The translations under genes and the position numbers were made by a program. From NCBI GenBank assembly GCA_015179025.1, contig WHUX01000085.1, forward strand, positions 124,001 through 188,000: a stretch of DNA of 64,000 nucleotides, written 5' to 3'. Below the pieces are notes generated by a model. It ran no database searches. It was not told the origin of the DNA and saw only the letters and a program-made list of their open reading frames with translations. This document shows positions 11,121-21,841 of this stretch, in pieces. This stretch comes from Terfezia claveryi (taxonomy: Eukaryota > Ascomycota > Pezizomycetes > Pezizales > Pezizaceae). Every line of letters starts with the position of its first letter. The stretch's first letter is position 1.

Positions 11121-11486
11121 CACTAGGTTTACACCGCCCTCAACTCTCTTACACCGAGGTCTCGATCACCTCAAGGTCTTGTTCGCCACGCAGCTTCCCG
11201 CACCACATCACCCTTACCTTGCTTTCAAGAGATGGCCCGCCTTTCGGATCACGAAAAAAGCATTTGCGAGATCACTGGATCCCCTCACTGCCACGTACAG
11301 CATGATTTTTCGTACTCTATTTTCTACTACCGACCAACAATTAGACCCAATGAGGGTCATTAGAAGCAAGCTTGAACGCCTCTTCGCAACTGCCGGTATG
11401 ATCATGTATTGCTAGGTGTCCCGAGCGATTAGGCTTACATATCTGCAGACCCTAGAGCACAGTCCATAATGGCGTGCCTCTAGCTC

Positions 11487-13858
11487 GTGGAGCTGATGAA
11501 GGCTACGAATGCATCAAAGTCCCGCTACTGCGATGGCAGTCTGGCGAGTGACCTCAGGGTCCTCGTGAGTTCGAAACACTATGCCCCTTCGAAGGCTTTA
11601 GCAAAGTTCCTTCCCTCGTTTTTATCTCGCGAGAGCAGTGCAGTCAACGTGTGGGCAGCCCTTCTAAGGATTCCACCCGACAGAACCGCCAGAGTGTCTA
11701 CGCGAAAGTCATTCCGATTATTCAATCATCAGGGATGGGTAAATCCCGATTGATGGATGAAATATCGAAAAGTCACCTAGTAACTATACAGTTCACTTTT
11801 CGCAAGAATGGTGAATCTGGTTTCCCTCCCGGAGACCCAGAGATTACGCTCTTTGTGGATAAGGCATTGTCGTGGAAGGGGCATGGATCTCAACGGTCAC
11901 AAGAGGAATTGATGATGGCACATAGCCATGCATTGGCTCTGATGCTTGGAGGTTTCCGCACGTTATCCAAGTGGCTTCGTAGACAGGCCCGCAAGGTCAA
12001 AAAGGATGTCCTTCCCCAGGAAGATATCGCTCGCAAGTGGTATGAACGGATGGCTCCATGGTCGAAGGACGTTGTGCTCAGCTCCATGAGTCTATTGTCT
12101 GATATTATTGCCACCACGAGATCGAAGCGAAGAATTGAATTTTGCAATCAGACTGTACAAAGGGCGGAGAAGATCCTACAGGAGCTCAGTGAGGACAGGG
12201 AATGGAGCGAATTTTTTCTTCCCCATGTTAGTATCGCAGTTTCACGCCCATCATTCATATTATGCTAACAGTTCAGACCAATGATTTTGAGGGGCCTACA
12301 AAGTCTTAGGTATACACAGAAGCTACAACAGCGTGTAAATCGCATAATTATGCGCCTAGCAACTATGCCACATGGAGATCCACCTCGCTTGTCAGTTGTT
12401 TTTGATGAAGCTAGTCGCCTGTTCGATGTTAAGGGCAAAGGCCACTTCTTTCCAGCCTTGCGAAGGATTTTGCAAGTACTCAGGCAACAAGCAGTCTGGA
12501 CATTCCTCCTGTCAACTGACTCTGGAATGGATCATCTCGCCAAACTCTCTAACAAGGAACAATCACAACGCCTTGTGACACACCAACTTGTCCGGTATGA
12601 TCCTTTTATTGCTCTCCAACTTAATCTTACTATAGTATGGTTGAGAAAATGAGCACTTGCAATGGACAGCTGCTGCGTACACCGCTGAATGCCCTTTCCA
12701 CATCCGAACACATGGAGATGTTTGGGCGTCCGCTGTGGGCAATGTATGAAAAGTGTTCCATTGCCCACATCCATACTTTCGCTTTAGCCAAGTTATTTAA
12801 CTCCGATGAGGGTTATGATCATGCCAACAAGGATCATGTGTTTGCAGCGATGGTCTCTAGGCCCGGCTACTAGTGTGGTGGACTCGTCAGCACAGAATCT
12901 GGCGCGTCGGGCAGTGAGTGCCCATTTGAGAGTTTTTGTTCAAATGGACCTTACTACGGGAACGTTTGAAACTACGACTCCATCAGAGTCAATCGCAGCC
13001 GATTCCCTTGCAATGATCCTATGCCTGAGGATTGTACCGAGGGACTGTACTTACTGGCAAGCTTCACTAGATACTCTTACCTGTGAGCTCCTGAAGCCTG
13101 GAAGTGTCGGGAAAGGGGAGAAAGGCGAGTTATATTTCCGGACCCTCTTTACCCTCAACCGCGACTTTTATCTCAGTAGACTTGTGTCAAGTTCACCACA
13201 AGGTCACATGCCTTATTCTCGTCCGTTCAGGTTGCTTGATTTCCTTGCATACTTGCTTCCCGAGGATAAATACAAGGCAGTGTCTGAAATGTTTTCGAGA
13301 CAGGCAACGAGGGGATCACAGCGAGTAAAACAGTCAGGATTAGCACCGCCTAGGAGGCTTGCAGAGGTATTCCAAGGCGCCCTATGCAACTTCTCTCACT
13401 TTGTGTCTACAAGTCACCAACTGGCAATGGATTCGGAATCATCCACGAACAATTTTGAGCTTATTCATGGCTTGATGATGCAACAGGCAGCATTGCAGTG
13501 TTCGCCAGATCAATACCTATTCGATTTTATTATCCCTATATATCTTGGTGACCCCGATACAGAATTTAACCAACAGCATCTCTCAGCACTGCTGTTACAA
13601 GTGAAGAATACAAAGAAAGAACACCGAGTTGACCTCAAGGGTCACAATGAATACCGCAAGTATTTCCACAGTGGTAGCACAGAGTTTAACCGCCCATTAT
13701 TGAGTGTGCTGTTCAACTGCAGAGCTGATGGAAACTACTTTCACTTGGCCGATTCGTTTAATAACAGCACGTTGGTCCTGGTTTGGGAGTCGTGCCAGTT
13801 TCCTGCACAACTCTCGAGATTCCCTATCTCGGGACGCTTATCCTATTGTCAGTCTTAG
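11487..13858 (+). pseudogene. P-loop NTPase plus REase-fold nuclease, Crinkler-like (CR) type, broken
   Basis: The pieces form one gene in several frames. They are an N-terminal part (11487 on); a Walker A motif IIQSSGMGKSRLMDEI (near 11720); a conserved Phe/Pro segment ending ESGFPPGD; a Walker B motif LSVVFDEASRLF (near 12400); HMEMFGRPLWAMYEK (near 12710); and a C-terminal block with FDFIIPIYLGDP and LLLQVKN (13525-13610). That last block looks like a PD-(D/E)xK core with Gln before the Lys. This NTPase-nuclease architecture is known from Crinkler-like proteins and related transposon-associated genes. One probable intron is 12227-12271. Frame changes near 11640, 12630 and 12870 have no plausible introns. 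The 3' end reads into a solo LTR at 13804, which supplies the stop. I call it a pseudogene. Confidence 0.7.
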
Positions 13859-14209
13859 CTCTTTGAGCTACCATGTATATATATCTCCTTGCCCTCACGC
13901 TGTCGTTGGATCCCTATCCAACGTCTTGTATCTATAATACAGACCTTGCTTCCCATCATGTTGGTGCACCTTCCTTGTGCACCTCGTTATCTCGTCTTGC
14001 CAAACAATCTCTGCAGCCTTGCTGCCCCCTCGCGAACCATATATCACACGCGGAAGTAAGCTGCCGCGTGTGTCAAGCCTGCCCACCCTTCCGTGACGCC
14101 TGTACGGTGTCCGTGACAGTCTTCCCCAGTCCGCCCCTTCCCTTACCTAGCCTTCCCCTTCGTCTAGGCATACCCCTTGGTCGCCACGTCCCCCGAGCCC
14201 CCCCTTACA
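13804..14209 (+). repeat. Solo LTR, diverged relative of the 1592-2074 LTR
   Basis: The sequence begins TGCACAAC and ends CCCTTACA. It shares blocks in order with the first LTR: CATGTATATATA, GTTGGATCCCTATCCAACGT, CAGACCTTGCTT, CACACGCGG..CCGCGTGTG and TACCCCTTGGTCGCC. There is no internal element on either side. It interrupts the C-terminus of the NTPase-nuclease gene. I see no clear target-site duplication, so the exact ends are uncertain by a few bases. Confidence 0.75.
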
Positions 14210-14682
14210 GATAGTAATATGGGAATTCTAAAACCTTCTTTTTTGTCTAAGTTTTGTGACATGGGTTAAGAGTTGACATTCTTATAGAGGACAAGACCCC
14301 TCTCTATTACCGTACTCACTTACAATGCTAGCTGCTTCAGCGTAAGAGTCGTCGGTCAGTACATGAATATTTCACATTCTACCGTCTTGCATATGCAGGG
14401 CGTCACAGACAATTCTGGATTTGCAATCTGTAATTGACTCCCCATTCCAAAGGACTTTTTTCTCCATTTAACACAGACCAGCAGCTATAATACCCTCTGC
14501 TGCTCCAGAGGGAGCGAGAGGGATACATGAGTTCTACAGAAGTGTATATTCGTCGAGCCAGCCAATGTACAAGATGTACGCAGCCCTTTGTTCCAGAGAT
14601 AACATTCGGGAAGTAAACTAACAATACCCCGAGGGAGAGAGGGATGCAACCCTCACTTCACCCCTTCCACATGATATATCCA
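14210..14682. other. Spacer, 3' flank of the membrane protein gene
   Basis: No gene is supported. It is the downstream region of the minus-strand gene ending at 14683. Confidence 0.5.
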
Positions 14683-15915
14683 CTATAGATCCGCCGCAAA
14701 TATCAACGACCCCGCCCCCGCGCCTGCAACGGCCATCATCACGGCCGCAACCACCACCCTCATTACCCTCTTTATGAAACAAGCTCCCTCTCTCTGCCCC
14801 ACCCTATCAACCTCACCCTTAACCCAGATCCCCCCTGCACCACCTTCTATTCCAGCCCAAAGAGCCATACTCACAACAAACCAAACTACATCCCATGATA
14901 CACTACTCACCGCTGGATGAGTGTTAAGTATCGTCTCCCCTAGCCATTCCACCGTTATTTTCAATGTCTTATAAAGATCCGCTTGAGGCCCGCTTGCCCC
15001 CGAAGCTAAAGCATTCTCGTTTGCTATCAACATAGTCACTTGTTCGATGACTGCTAGGGTAGATGCAACGTGACATGCAACAGAGCCGAAGGTCAAGCAG
15101 GTATAGAGGATACGCGTAAACCTAGGTGAGATAGGGTATGCAAAGAAAATAGGAATGAATAACGCTACATGGGGGAGGAGCAATGCCGGGAAGAATTTGT
15201 TCAGTGGGGAAGTTTGTGGGGAGTGTATCAGTGTAGGCAGCAACGCGGTCGGGATGAAACACAACATAAGATAGAACCCCAGTAACGCTTTTGCCAGTCC
15301 GGTCTCTGCCGCTCTAGGTTCCATCCCGCCCTTTTTCTTTCGATCTTCTGGCGGTGCGGGTGGGGGCGCTTCGGCACCACGATAAGCGAGCACATCGACG
15401 AAATAGAGGTTCACAGCAACACTCAAACTGACTAGCTGCGCAAGTACCATATACGCCGTCAAGACCTTCCGGCTTCTTTCTTTTCCTCCTCGACCCGGTT
15501 TCCCTTGATAACTAACCCATACACCCCACCCAAAACATGCCAAGAATATTTGTTGACTCCACCACCATCTCTCCGGTGTGATCACCACAATCCTATACGC
15601 TTCCTCAAAAAGTTCCGTGTCATGAAGCCAGTTACCAATTGTGCGCGGGGTATCCGAGGGAGTGACGGTGGACCAGATGGTGTAAGAGAGATGGAAGAAG
15701 CGGAGCATATTGTACCAGGTGAAGCCGAATGACAGTGAAGTGAGGATGACGAAGAGCACAAACTGAGCGCGAAGGTTGTGTTTTCTGGATTTGTTGATGC
15801 CATCCCGTTTGCAAGATCGGAATGATCCGAGAATGGACCTCACTATGACGAAAGCACAGGCGACGATGGCGAGGAAGTATGAGATGAAGATGGAAATTGA
15901 TTTGATATTCTCCAT
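14683..15915 (-). CDS. Multi-span integral membrane protein, fungal, function unknown
   Basis: This single-exon frame of 410 aa begins MENIKSISIFISYFLAIVAC. Hydrophobic segments lie at about residues 7-27, 50-68, 118-137, 150-172, 208-230, 240-262, 272-296, 340-362 and 380-406, so about eight or nine membrane spans are likely. A Pro/Lys-rich hydrophilic loop (APPPAPPEDRKKKGG) lies near residue 185. I see no motif that points to a transporter or receptor class. The length, even distribution of hydrophobic segments and a clean ATG make a real gene likely. The nearest neighbours are a solo LTR downstream and a 3.3 kb gene-free spacer upstream. Confidence 0.75.
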   Translation of the reverse strand: MENIKSISIFISYFLAIVACAFVIVRSILGSFRSCKRDGINKSRKHNLRAQFVLFVILTSLSFGFTWYNMLRFFHLSYTIWSTVTPSDTPRTIGNWLHDTELFEEAYRIVVITPERWWWSQQIFLACFGWGVWVSYQGKPGRGGKERSRKVLTAYMVLAQLVSLSVAVNLYFVDVLAYRGAEAPPPAPPEDRKKKGGMEPRAAETGLAKALLGFYLMLCFIPTALLPTLIHSPQTSPLNKFFPALLLPHVALFIPIFFAYPISPRFTRILYTCLTFGSVACHVASTLAVIEQVTMLIANENALASGASGPQADLYKTLKITVEWLGETILNTHPAVSSVSWDVVWFVVSMALWAGIEGGAGGIWVKGEVDRVGQREGACFIKRVMRVVVAAVMMAVAGAGAGSLIFAADL

Positions 15916-18900
15916 CTTGACTGATGTACGAGCCGATTGATGTCGTGATTCGCAGTGCAGCGATAATAGATGGGCTGGACATATATAGCCGAAGAAGTAC
16001 CGTATCTTCTATTATTACCAACCCTTTACCGAATAAATTGGTCTGGGCACCTCGTACCTACGTCTGTACTTACGTGCGATTTCTCATCCTGACTCAATTT
16101 TGTTGAGATTTCCAGGCGGCAGACGTGCATGCACCCGCGAATTGTATTTTCAAGCTTTCTGATGTCTCAGAGCGCCGTCGATCCAGAGCTGGATCAAACG
16201 CCGGTGTCTGCTGTGCATTAAGCTTCATTTACTGGTCGAGCAAGACCTTCCCACGTACAGGAACTGAATGCCTTAAAAGCCCCTCATACATACCTAAGTA
16301 CATACTGTACCTAGGAGAAATCCCCAGGATCGATAATGCCAAGGCATCTAGAGAATTACCTGACTCAGCAACTTTGTTGAGGGTAACAGTTGTTGTTCAG
16401 ATATAATGTAACGCACTTGTATCCGTTCGACTTGCATAGCAGACCAGAGGACTCTCTAATCGTTGAGAAGATTTGTGGAATGATATATCATATCCCCTCT
16501 GTTATCAACAGCCATCTTTATTTCCGAACTGTTCCAGACTAATTGAGTGGTCGTGGCACATTGAAATATCAACTGATCTATTACCGTGTAATACTCAACA
16601 ATAAATCCGACAACTACATATAGCTCTAGACAACCTCGTTGCATATACACTCCTAATTGAGCTAGCCATAATTGCATATGTTCGGCACCTTCCATCTCAT
16701 GAGGGTTGTGCCCCAAACAAAACCGCTCAACCCTAGGTACCGATCTCATTAGTCCGATCTCATCAGGATCAGGTCACCATGTAGCGAGACTGGGTCACCA
16801 TCCTTGAGGCACCTGAAGCGTACTAAAAGAGTTATAATTAAGTAGCCTTACTTATACTAACAACCACCGTGCACCCCCATTTCCCTTATCCGTTTGTACC
16901 ATCATCCAAGCGGCAGAAGAGATAAGGCATATTTGACGATGCCCAAGGCGACATTTGTGGAGATATTGATAATATATTAGCTGATTAATAGACAGCAATT
17001 GTCCACAGATCACTGATCTAGAAAAAAAAACAGTTGTAGAAAACTTGTTTTTCTGTGTGATCAGCACTGGATCTAGAGTGAATCTGCGACAATTAAAAAA
17101 AAAGAAAAAGGCTTACAAGATCCACACAACTTTCAGGGCTCAGTATCCAGCCTCTCTAATCGAACGGCTAGCTATCATAGTGCATACAACTGGGCTCCCT
17201 TAAGTAAGTAGAGTAGGTAAACGGGTATGACTCCTGTTCACACACAAAAAAAAAATCTTAAATTTTCACTTGCGGGCAGGTTTCACTTCTGTTAGGCCTC
17301 CAGTATATGTATGCACTGAAGGGTCCATTATCGTTTGCAGGTAGCTTTCTCGTACTACTCTGGCGGGTTCCTTCTCCATGCTATCGGTACTCAGGGCCAT
17401 CGACACCAAGAAAACAATCCCCCGATCTTTCACTCACCTCCCAATTACCCACAAAACAATGTAGCCTGCACCACCCCCTCAGCTCCATATCCCCTCTTAA
17501 TGGCGTGAGCCTAGTAGGCTCGAAAATCATATCGTATGGGATGAAACTGCGTTACAGCTCGGATATATCTTCGAAATCAGAGCAAAATTAATTCTCACTC
17601 CTAAGGAAAGCAATCAGCCGGAAACTTTCACAGCTGATCAATACTACCAATTAGCTTATCCCTCTCAACGTGAACTGGTTGAATTTCCCACATTTCGACT
17701 TTTTGGTGTGTGGTTTTGGCAACATTTATATGGGATTTTACAACCAATACCGTCATTTGAAAGGCTTCGCCTAGATTTGTATTTGGTAATTCGAAACTGT
17801 GGATGCTAATTCAGATGAACAACTATTTATTTTTGCCTTCCTAAAAAGCTCGTTTTTTTTTCCCCTTTTCGCTGTGCTTTTGTCCGTGTCTGAACACTAC
17901 TGGAAGCGTGAGAATGTGAAGAGGAGACTCTGGAGGCGAGCATGACGCACATGCATCTCGGAGGAATATATAAAACAATGTTCGGGGAGAAACAACAACG
18001 CAGCCGACGACATGATACTGGCTTCTATGACAAGCAAAACCCCAGTCGTTACCAAAGAGTCTGTACGGTTTTGAGGTAAATTAGTGGAGGTATCGTATCT
18101 GATGCCGTATCAAAAGGTAAATGAACCCAATCGAATCATTAAATTGGATTTTCAATATCTCAGACGTAAGGCGGGGGTATGAGCTGATACGGTGCATGAA
18201 AATTAACACATAGAATGACAAATTATCACCACAAGTCAAGGTTCAGAACCACTAACAATATCAGCTTTTTCTGAGCCTCATTAAGTAATATCCTTCCTCT
18301 TCCTTCTCCTCGCCTTCATCTACTAAATACCAAATACCCAATACCTTCGAGATTGATATCAAAACCTCAAAACGAATGAAACCAACGTACATCGCACAAC
18401 CGCTTCCACAAATAATAAAAAAACAACCATTATGTGTCAATAACCACATAACATAGAAACACAAACTTGAACACATACACAGTACACGATACGCACAGTT
18501 GGGTAATGAAACAACTTCAACAGCAGAAAATACAAGCCCTAAGCTTGTTGCAGGTGTTTAGAATGGAGATGGTTAATAGACTCATTCGGTAAAAGACTAG
18601 AGACGATGAGAAATGAGAAAAATCAAAAGTGCCCCACCCTGATGCCGCAAATGAAAATGCAATAACTAGGGAAAAAATAAAGAAAATACACAAGGGAAAA
18701 GAAAAAGGAAAGCAAAAAAAAGATCAGATATAGAATTTTACAAAGGAAACATTTCCAAACGACAGAACAGATAAGAAATGAGAAATTAAGGTCAGTAATG
18801 TCATCGAGTAAACGGGCATATCTTCCATGGGCCCTTTCCAAGAATTGGGTAATAAGAACAACGAAAGAGCACGGTTCTATGGCTCTGGAAACACAGCATC

Positions 18901-19230
18901 GATCGCGACCAGCAGCACCGAGAATGATCTCAAACAGACAGAATGGGATATGAAAGGCAAAACTGAAAGAAAACTTGCCCAGACCTCTTTTTACGCAACC
19001 CCAATAACAAAATGTGAAATAAACTTAAAAGTTCACAATGAAAAAAATAATAATCTCCCCACACTGATTGATGCGCTCGGCTTTTCTATGGATATATAGC
19101 GAGCCCTGCAATTTTCCCAGAGAAGAATTGATGAAAGTGCCATGTAGAAACCGTATACGACGGAAGGTTAGGATACTGAATAGAAAACTCATTTTTCTGA
19201 AAGGTTGACTCCGTACTCCTCGGTATTTCA
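15916..19230. other. Long gene-poor spacer
   Basis: No gene is supported in these 3.3 kb. The right part (about 18240-19230) is A-rich on the plus strand and is probably the 3' UTR and flank of the Bni4-like gene. Short A-runs occur near 17022, 17094 and 17246. Open frames are short and lack domain character. Confidence 0.5.
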
Positions 19231-21380
19231 TTAGAAGAAATGCGTATAGACTTTCGATTCCTCATGAACATCCATTTCCTGATTGCGTAATTAGTACATA
19301 TTCCCATATTCACTTCACTTCGCAAGGAGTAGGAATGGGACAAACCATCTTGAATGTGTTCAGCTCCTCTTTGATTTGTTGAGCTAAAGCGGGTGTCAAA
19401 CGATTGCAAGTCGCAACGTCACTCCTGCGATCATACTCCCCACTGGGCCATGTATCATGGAATGTTATTCTTGGACTGAACGTGACATTGCATTTCCCGC
19501 CACTTGGAGATGGGGGAGCACTTTGAGCGGGCTTCCCAGCGAATTTTGGCGATTTCATGAAATAATCCTCTCCTTCAATCGTCAAAGAATTTTCACGTTG
19601 ATGCTTGGCGGGTGATTGCCTTCCTGATTCAATAAGTGGACTAGAGGCTTGTGTGACATGTGGGAGATATCCTGCGGAGTTATCCACAGGTTTGATTATA
19701 GGGGATGATGAGCCTTGACCTACATTGAACATTAGCATCAGTGGAACAACTCTGCAAGAATGTGGTACGAACGCTTCAATATACCCTTCTTGACAGCCGC
19801 CAGAACCTCCGCCCTCTCCCTATCACCACCCACGAAACTGCCCCCGCGCCTACTCACGACTTCAGCTGGAGACCCATTGGTTGCTGAAGCAGGCTGCTCT
19901 GGAGGGGCATCCAGAGATCCTGTACCCTTGGCGAGCCCAAGTCCCACATCTTTTGCCTCCCCAGCAACAACATTTTTTTTACCCTTGTCAGCTTCCACGT
20001 TGACCATCGTCACCTGAGCCACAGTTGGCACAGTTCCCACCGGACTACTCGCAGCCTCAACCCCGATCACTGATCTTGGCCGAAACAATCCAACCAATGA
20101 GCGGGTTGACTTTTTCATTCCCTTGCCCATTTTCCGAATCATGATGGACGCAGAAGATGCTGTGGATGAAACAGAAAGATTATCTGTCGAACCGCTGAAG
20201 AAATGGCCTTGCCCATTACTGTAGATTCCCTCACCAAGACCCGATGCCTCCTGTTGCTGTGCGATCTTGGACTGTTCAGCCTCTTGTTCCTCTCGGAACC
20301 TCTCCTGTCGCAGCCTAATACGCTCAGCAGCATCTCCACTATTTCCTACCGCCGCCTTGCGAAGCTCTGCGGCACTTCCGAACGAAAAGGCGCGTCGGAG
20401 GCGATTTTTTAATCCTTTCCTTGGGTCTGAGGAGAGAGCTGCTAAGCGCTCGGCAGCAGTGCTGGGAATGGGGTCTAACTTGCCATTTCGGGGCTGAGGC
20501 GACTGTGGGGTTGGTGATTCCGAAGTGGTGTTCATATTCACCGGCTTTGATAGCGGGGAAGGAGCGGTTAATCTCTTGTTAACTTGCGATGAGTCTCTAG
20601 GAGGAACATGGGCGAGGTTAATTTCGTGTGAACCAACTGGGTTCATAGTTGGCGACGATGGATATGAGGTGTTGTTATTATTGGGGCTCTATTTCAAAAC
20701 ATTAGCGATGAGACTTGGCAAGATGTAGATTGCCGAATAGGAGTAAGCAAGCAAAAGAAAATCTTACTGAGTTTGGACGGTAGGAGTGGCTTGAGGATGA
20801 TTGAGAGCTGTCATTACTCCCCCTCCTTGCAACCATGTTTGGTGCCGAGCCTTTGGACCCATGTAGTCTCTGATTGGCTCCCTGTGGTGCAAAGCTCGGC
20901 AGCTGTAAGTTCCTCAAATCTGCGGCTTGACCATTGATCATTGACAAGCTCCCTGGACTAAATGCTCCAACAGATGCTCTACGCTGCTGTCTCTGTTGTG
21001 CTGTAAGGGCGTTCGGAAGACGATGCGTATGTATATCATCAACTGACTGACTTCGCAATTGGCCAGCGTAGCTCTCAATCGGGTTCATCACTCCCCCTGC
21101 AGATGTAGTTACAGGGCTGTTGGCCCTACCAGGGGTGACAACCGGAGTGTAATGTGCACCCACGGCAGCCATTCCAGAGCCGCTGGGGACTGCTGATCCT
21201 GCAGGCGGATGTATTGTCGGACTGGATGGTATCGTGCCATCGCTCTTTTTTCTTCTGTAACGATCTGGACTTGGTCTGGACTTTGTTGCTGTTGGCAGTA
21301 CCTGAGGACTGGGTAATGCGGCTACAGAGAGGGGTCTTGCAGTGGCAATAGGATTGGTCCGGACTGTGAAGGCTGTCGCT

Positions 21381-21430
<50 letters not shown>

Positions 21431-21841
21431 GGATTGATGATAGCGTGAGGGTGGGTCTGACGAGACAGAGGAAGACGAAGAAGACGTATCAGAAACTGGG
21501 TACCGTAATCTTGTTTCCTCCGGAGCTAACTGTCGTACGGCAGGGTTTTTGCTATCTGACCATGCTTGTGTTTGCTGTTTGCTGTGACTATTGGTCAAAC
21601 CAGGCGTGCTTGTAAAGGCATATGGAGCAACTGGAGCTGTCCCAGAAAAGCTACGGTAGCCAGAATTATTGTTACCAGAACCAGGCCCATAGGAGCTCAT
21701 TGATCGTTGCTGCATAATGGCGTGGGACTGAATTTGCGAATTTGATTGCAACGTGCCTGAAGCTGATTGTGGACGTGTTTGAAGGAGGGATACGGAGGAT
21801 GCGGACTGCTGGGTTGGGAAAGCCTGAACCAATGCTGCCAT
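19231..21841 (-). CDS. Bni4-like protein phosphatase 1 (Glc7) regulatory protein
   Basis: I read four exons: 20768-21841, 19773-20688, 19346-19719 and 19231-19278, total 2412 bp (803 aa). Introns are 20689-20767 (GTAAGA..AATAG), 19720-19772 (weak donor GTTCGT; a donor 11 bases upstream is possible) and 19279-19345 (TACTAAT branch, AATCAG acceptor). The C-terminus is diagnostic: RITF (an RVxF PP1-docking motif), HDTWPSGEYDRR, ATCNRLTPALAQQIKEELN, and after the last intron EMDVHEESKVYTHFF. This matches the conserved tail of yeast Bni4, which brings the phosphatase Glc7 to the bud neck for chitin synthase placement. The rest is Ser/Pro-rich and disordered, with a poly-Gln tract in the first third and a helical R/E-rich part (AERIRLRQERFREEQE) in the middle. 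Start: the first ATG (21839-21841), giving MAALVQAF. Confidence 0.88.
21379..21430 (-). repeat. CAA/CAG microsatellite encoding poly-Gln
   Basis: A run of alternating CAA and CAG codons (plus strand TTGCTG repeats) encodes an uninterrupted Gln tract in exon 1 of the Bni4-like gene. Its length is likely to vary between strains. Confidence 0.9.

Noticed and set aside
16456..16749. A 97-codon minus-strand frame (starts MRSVPRVERFCLG)
   Set aside because: It is short, isolated, has no recognisable domain and no supporting promoter or intron.
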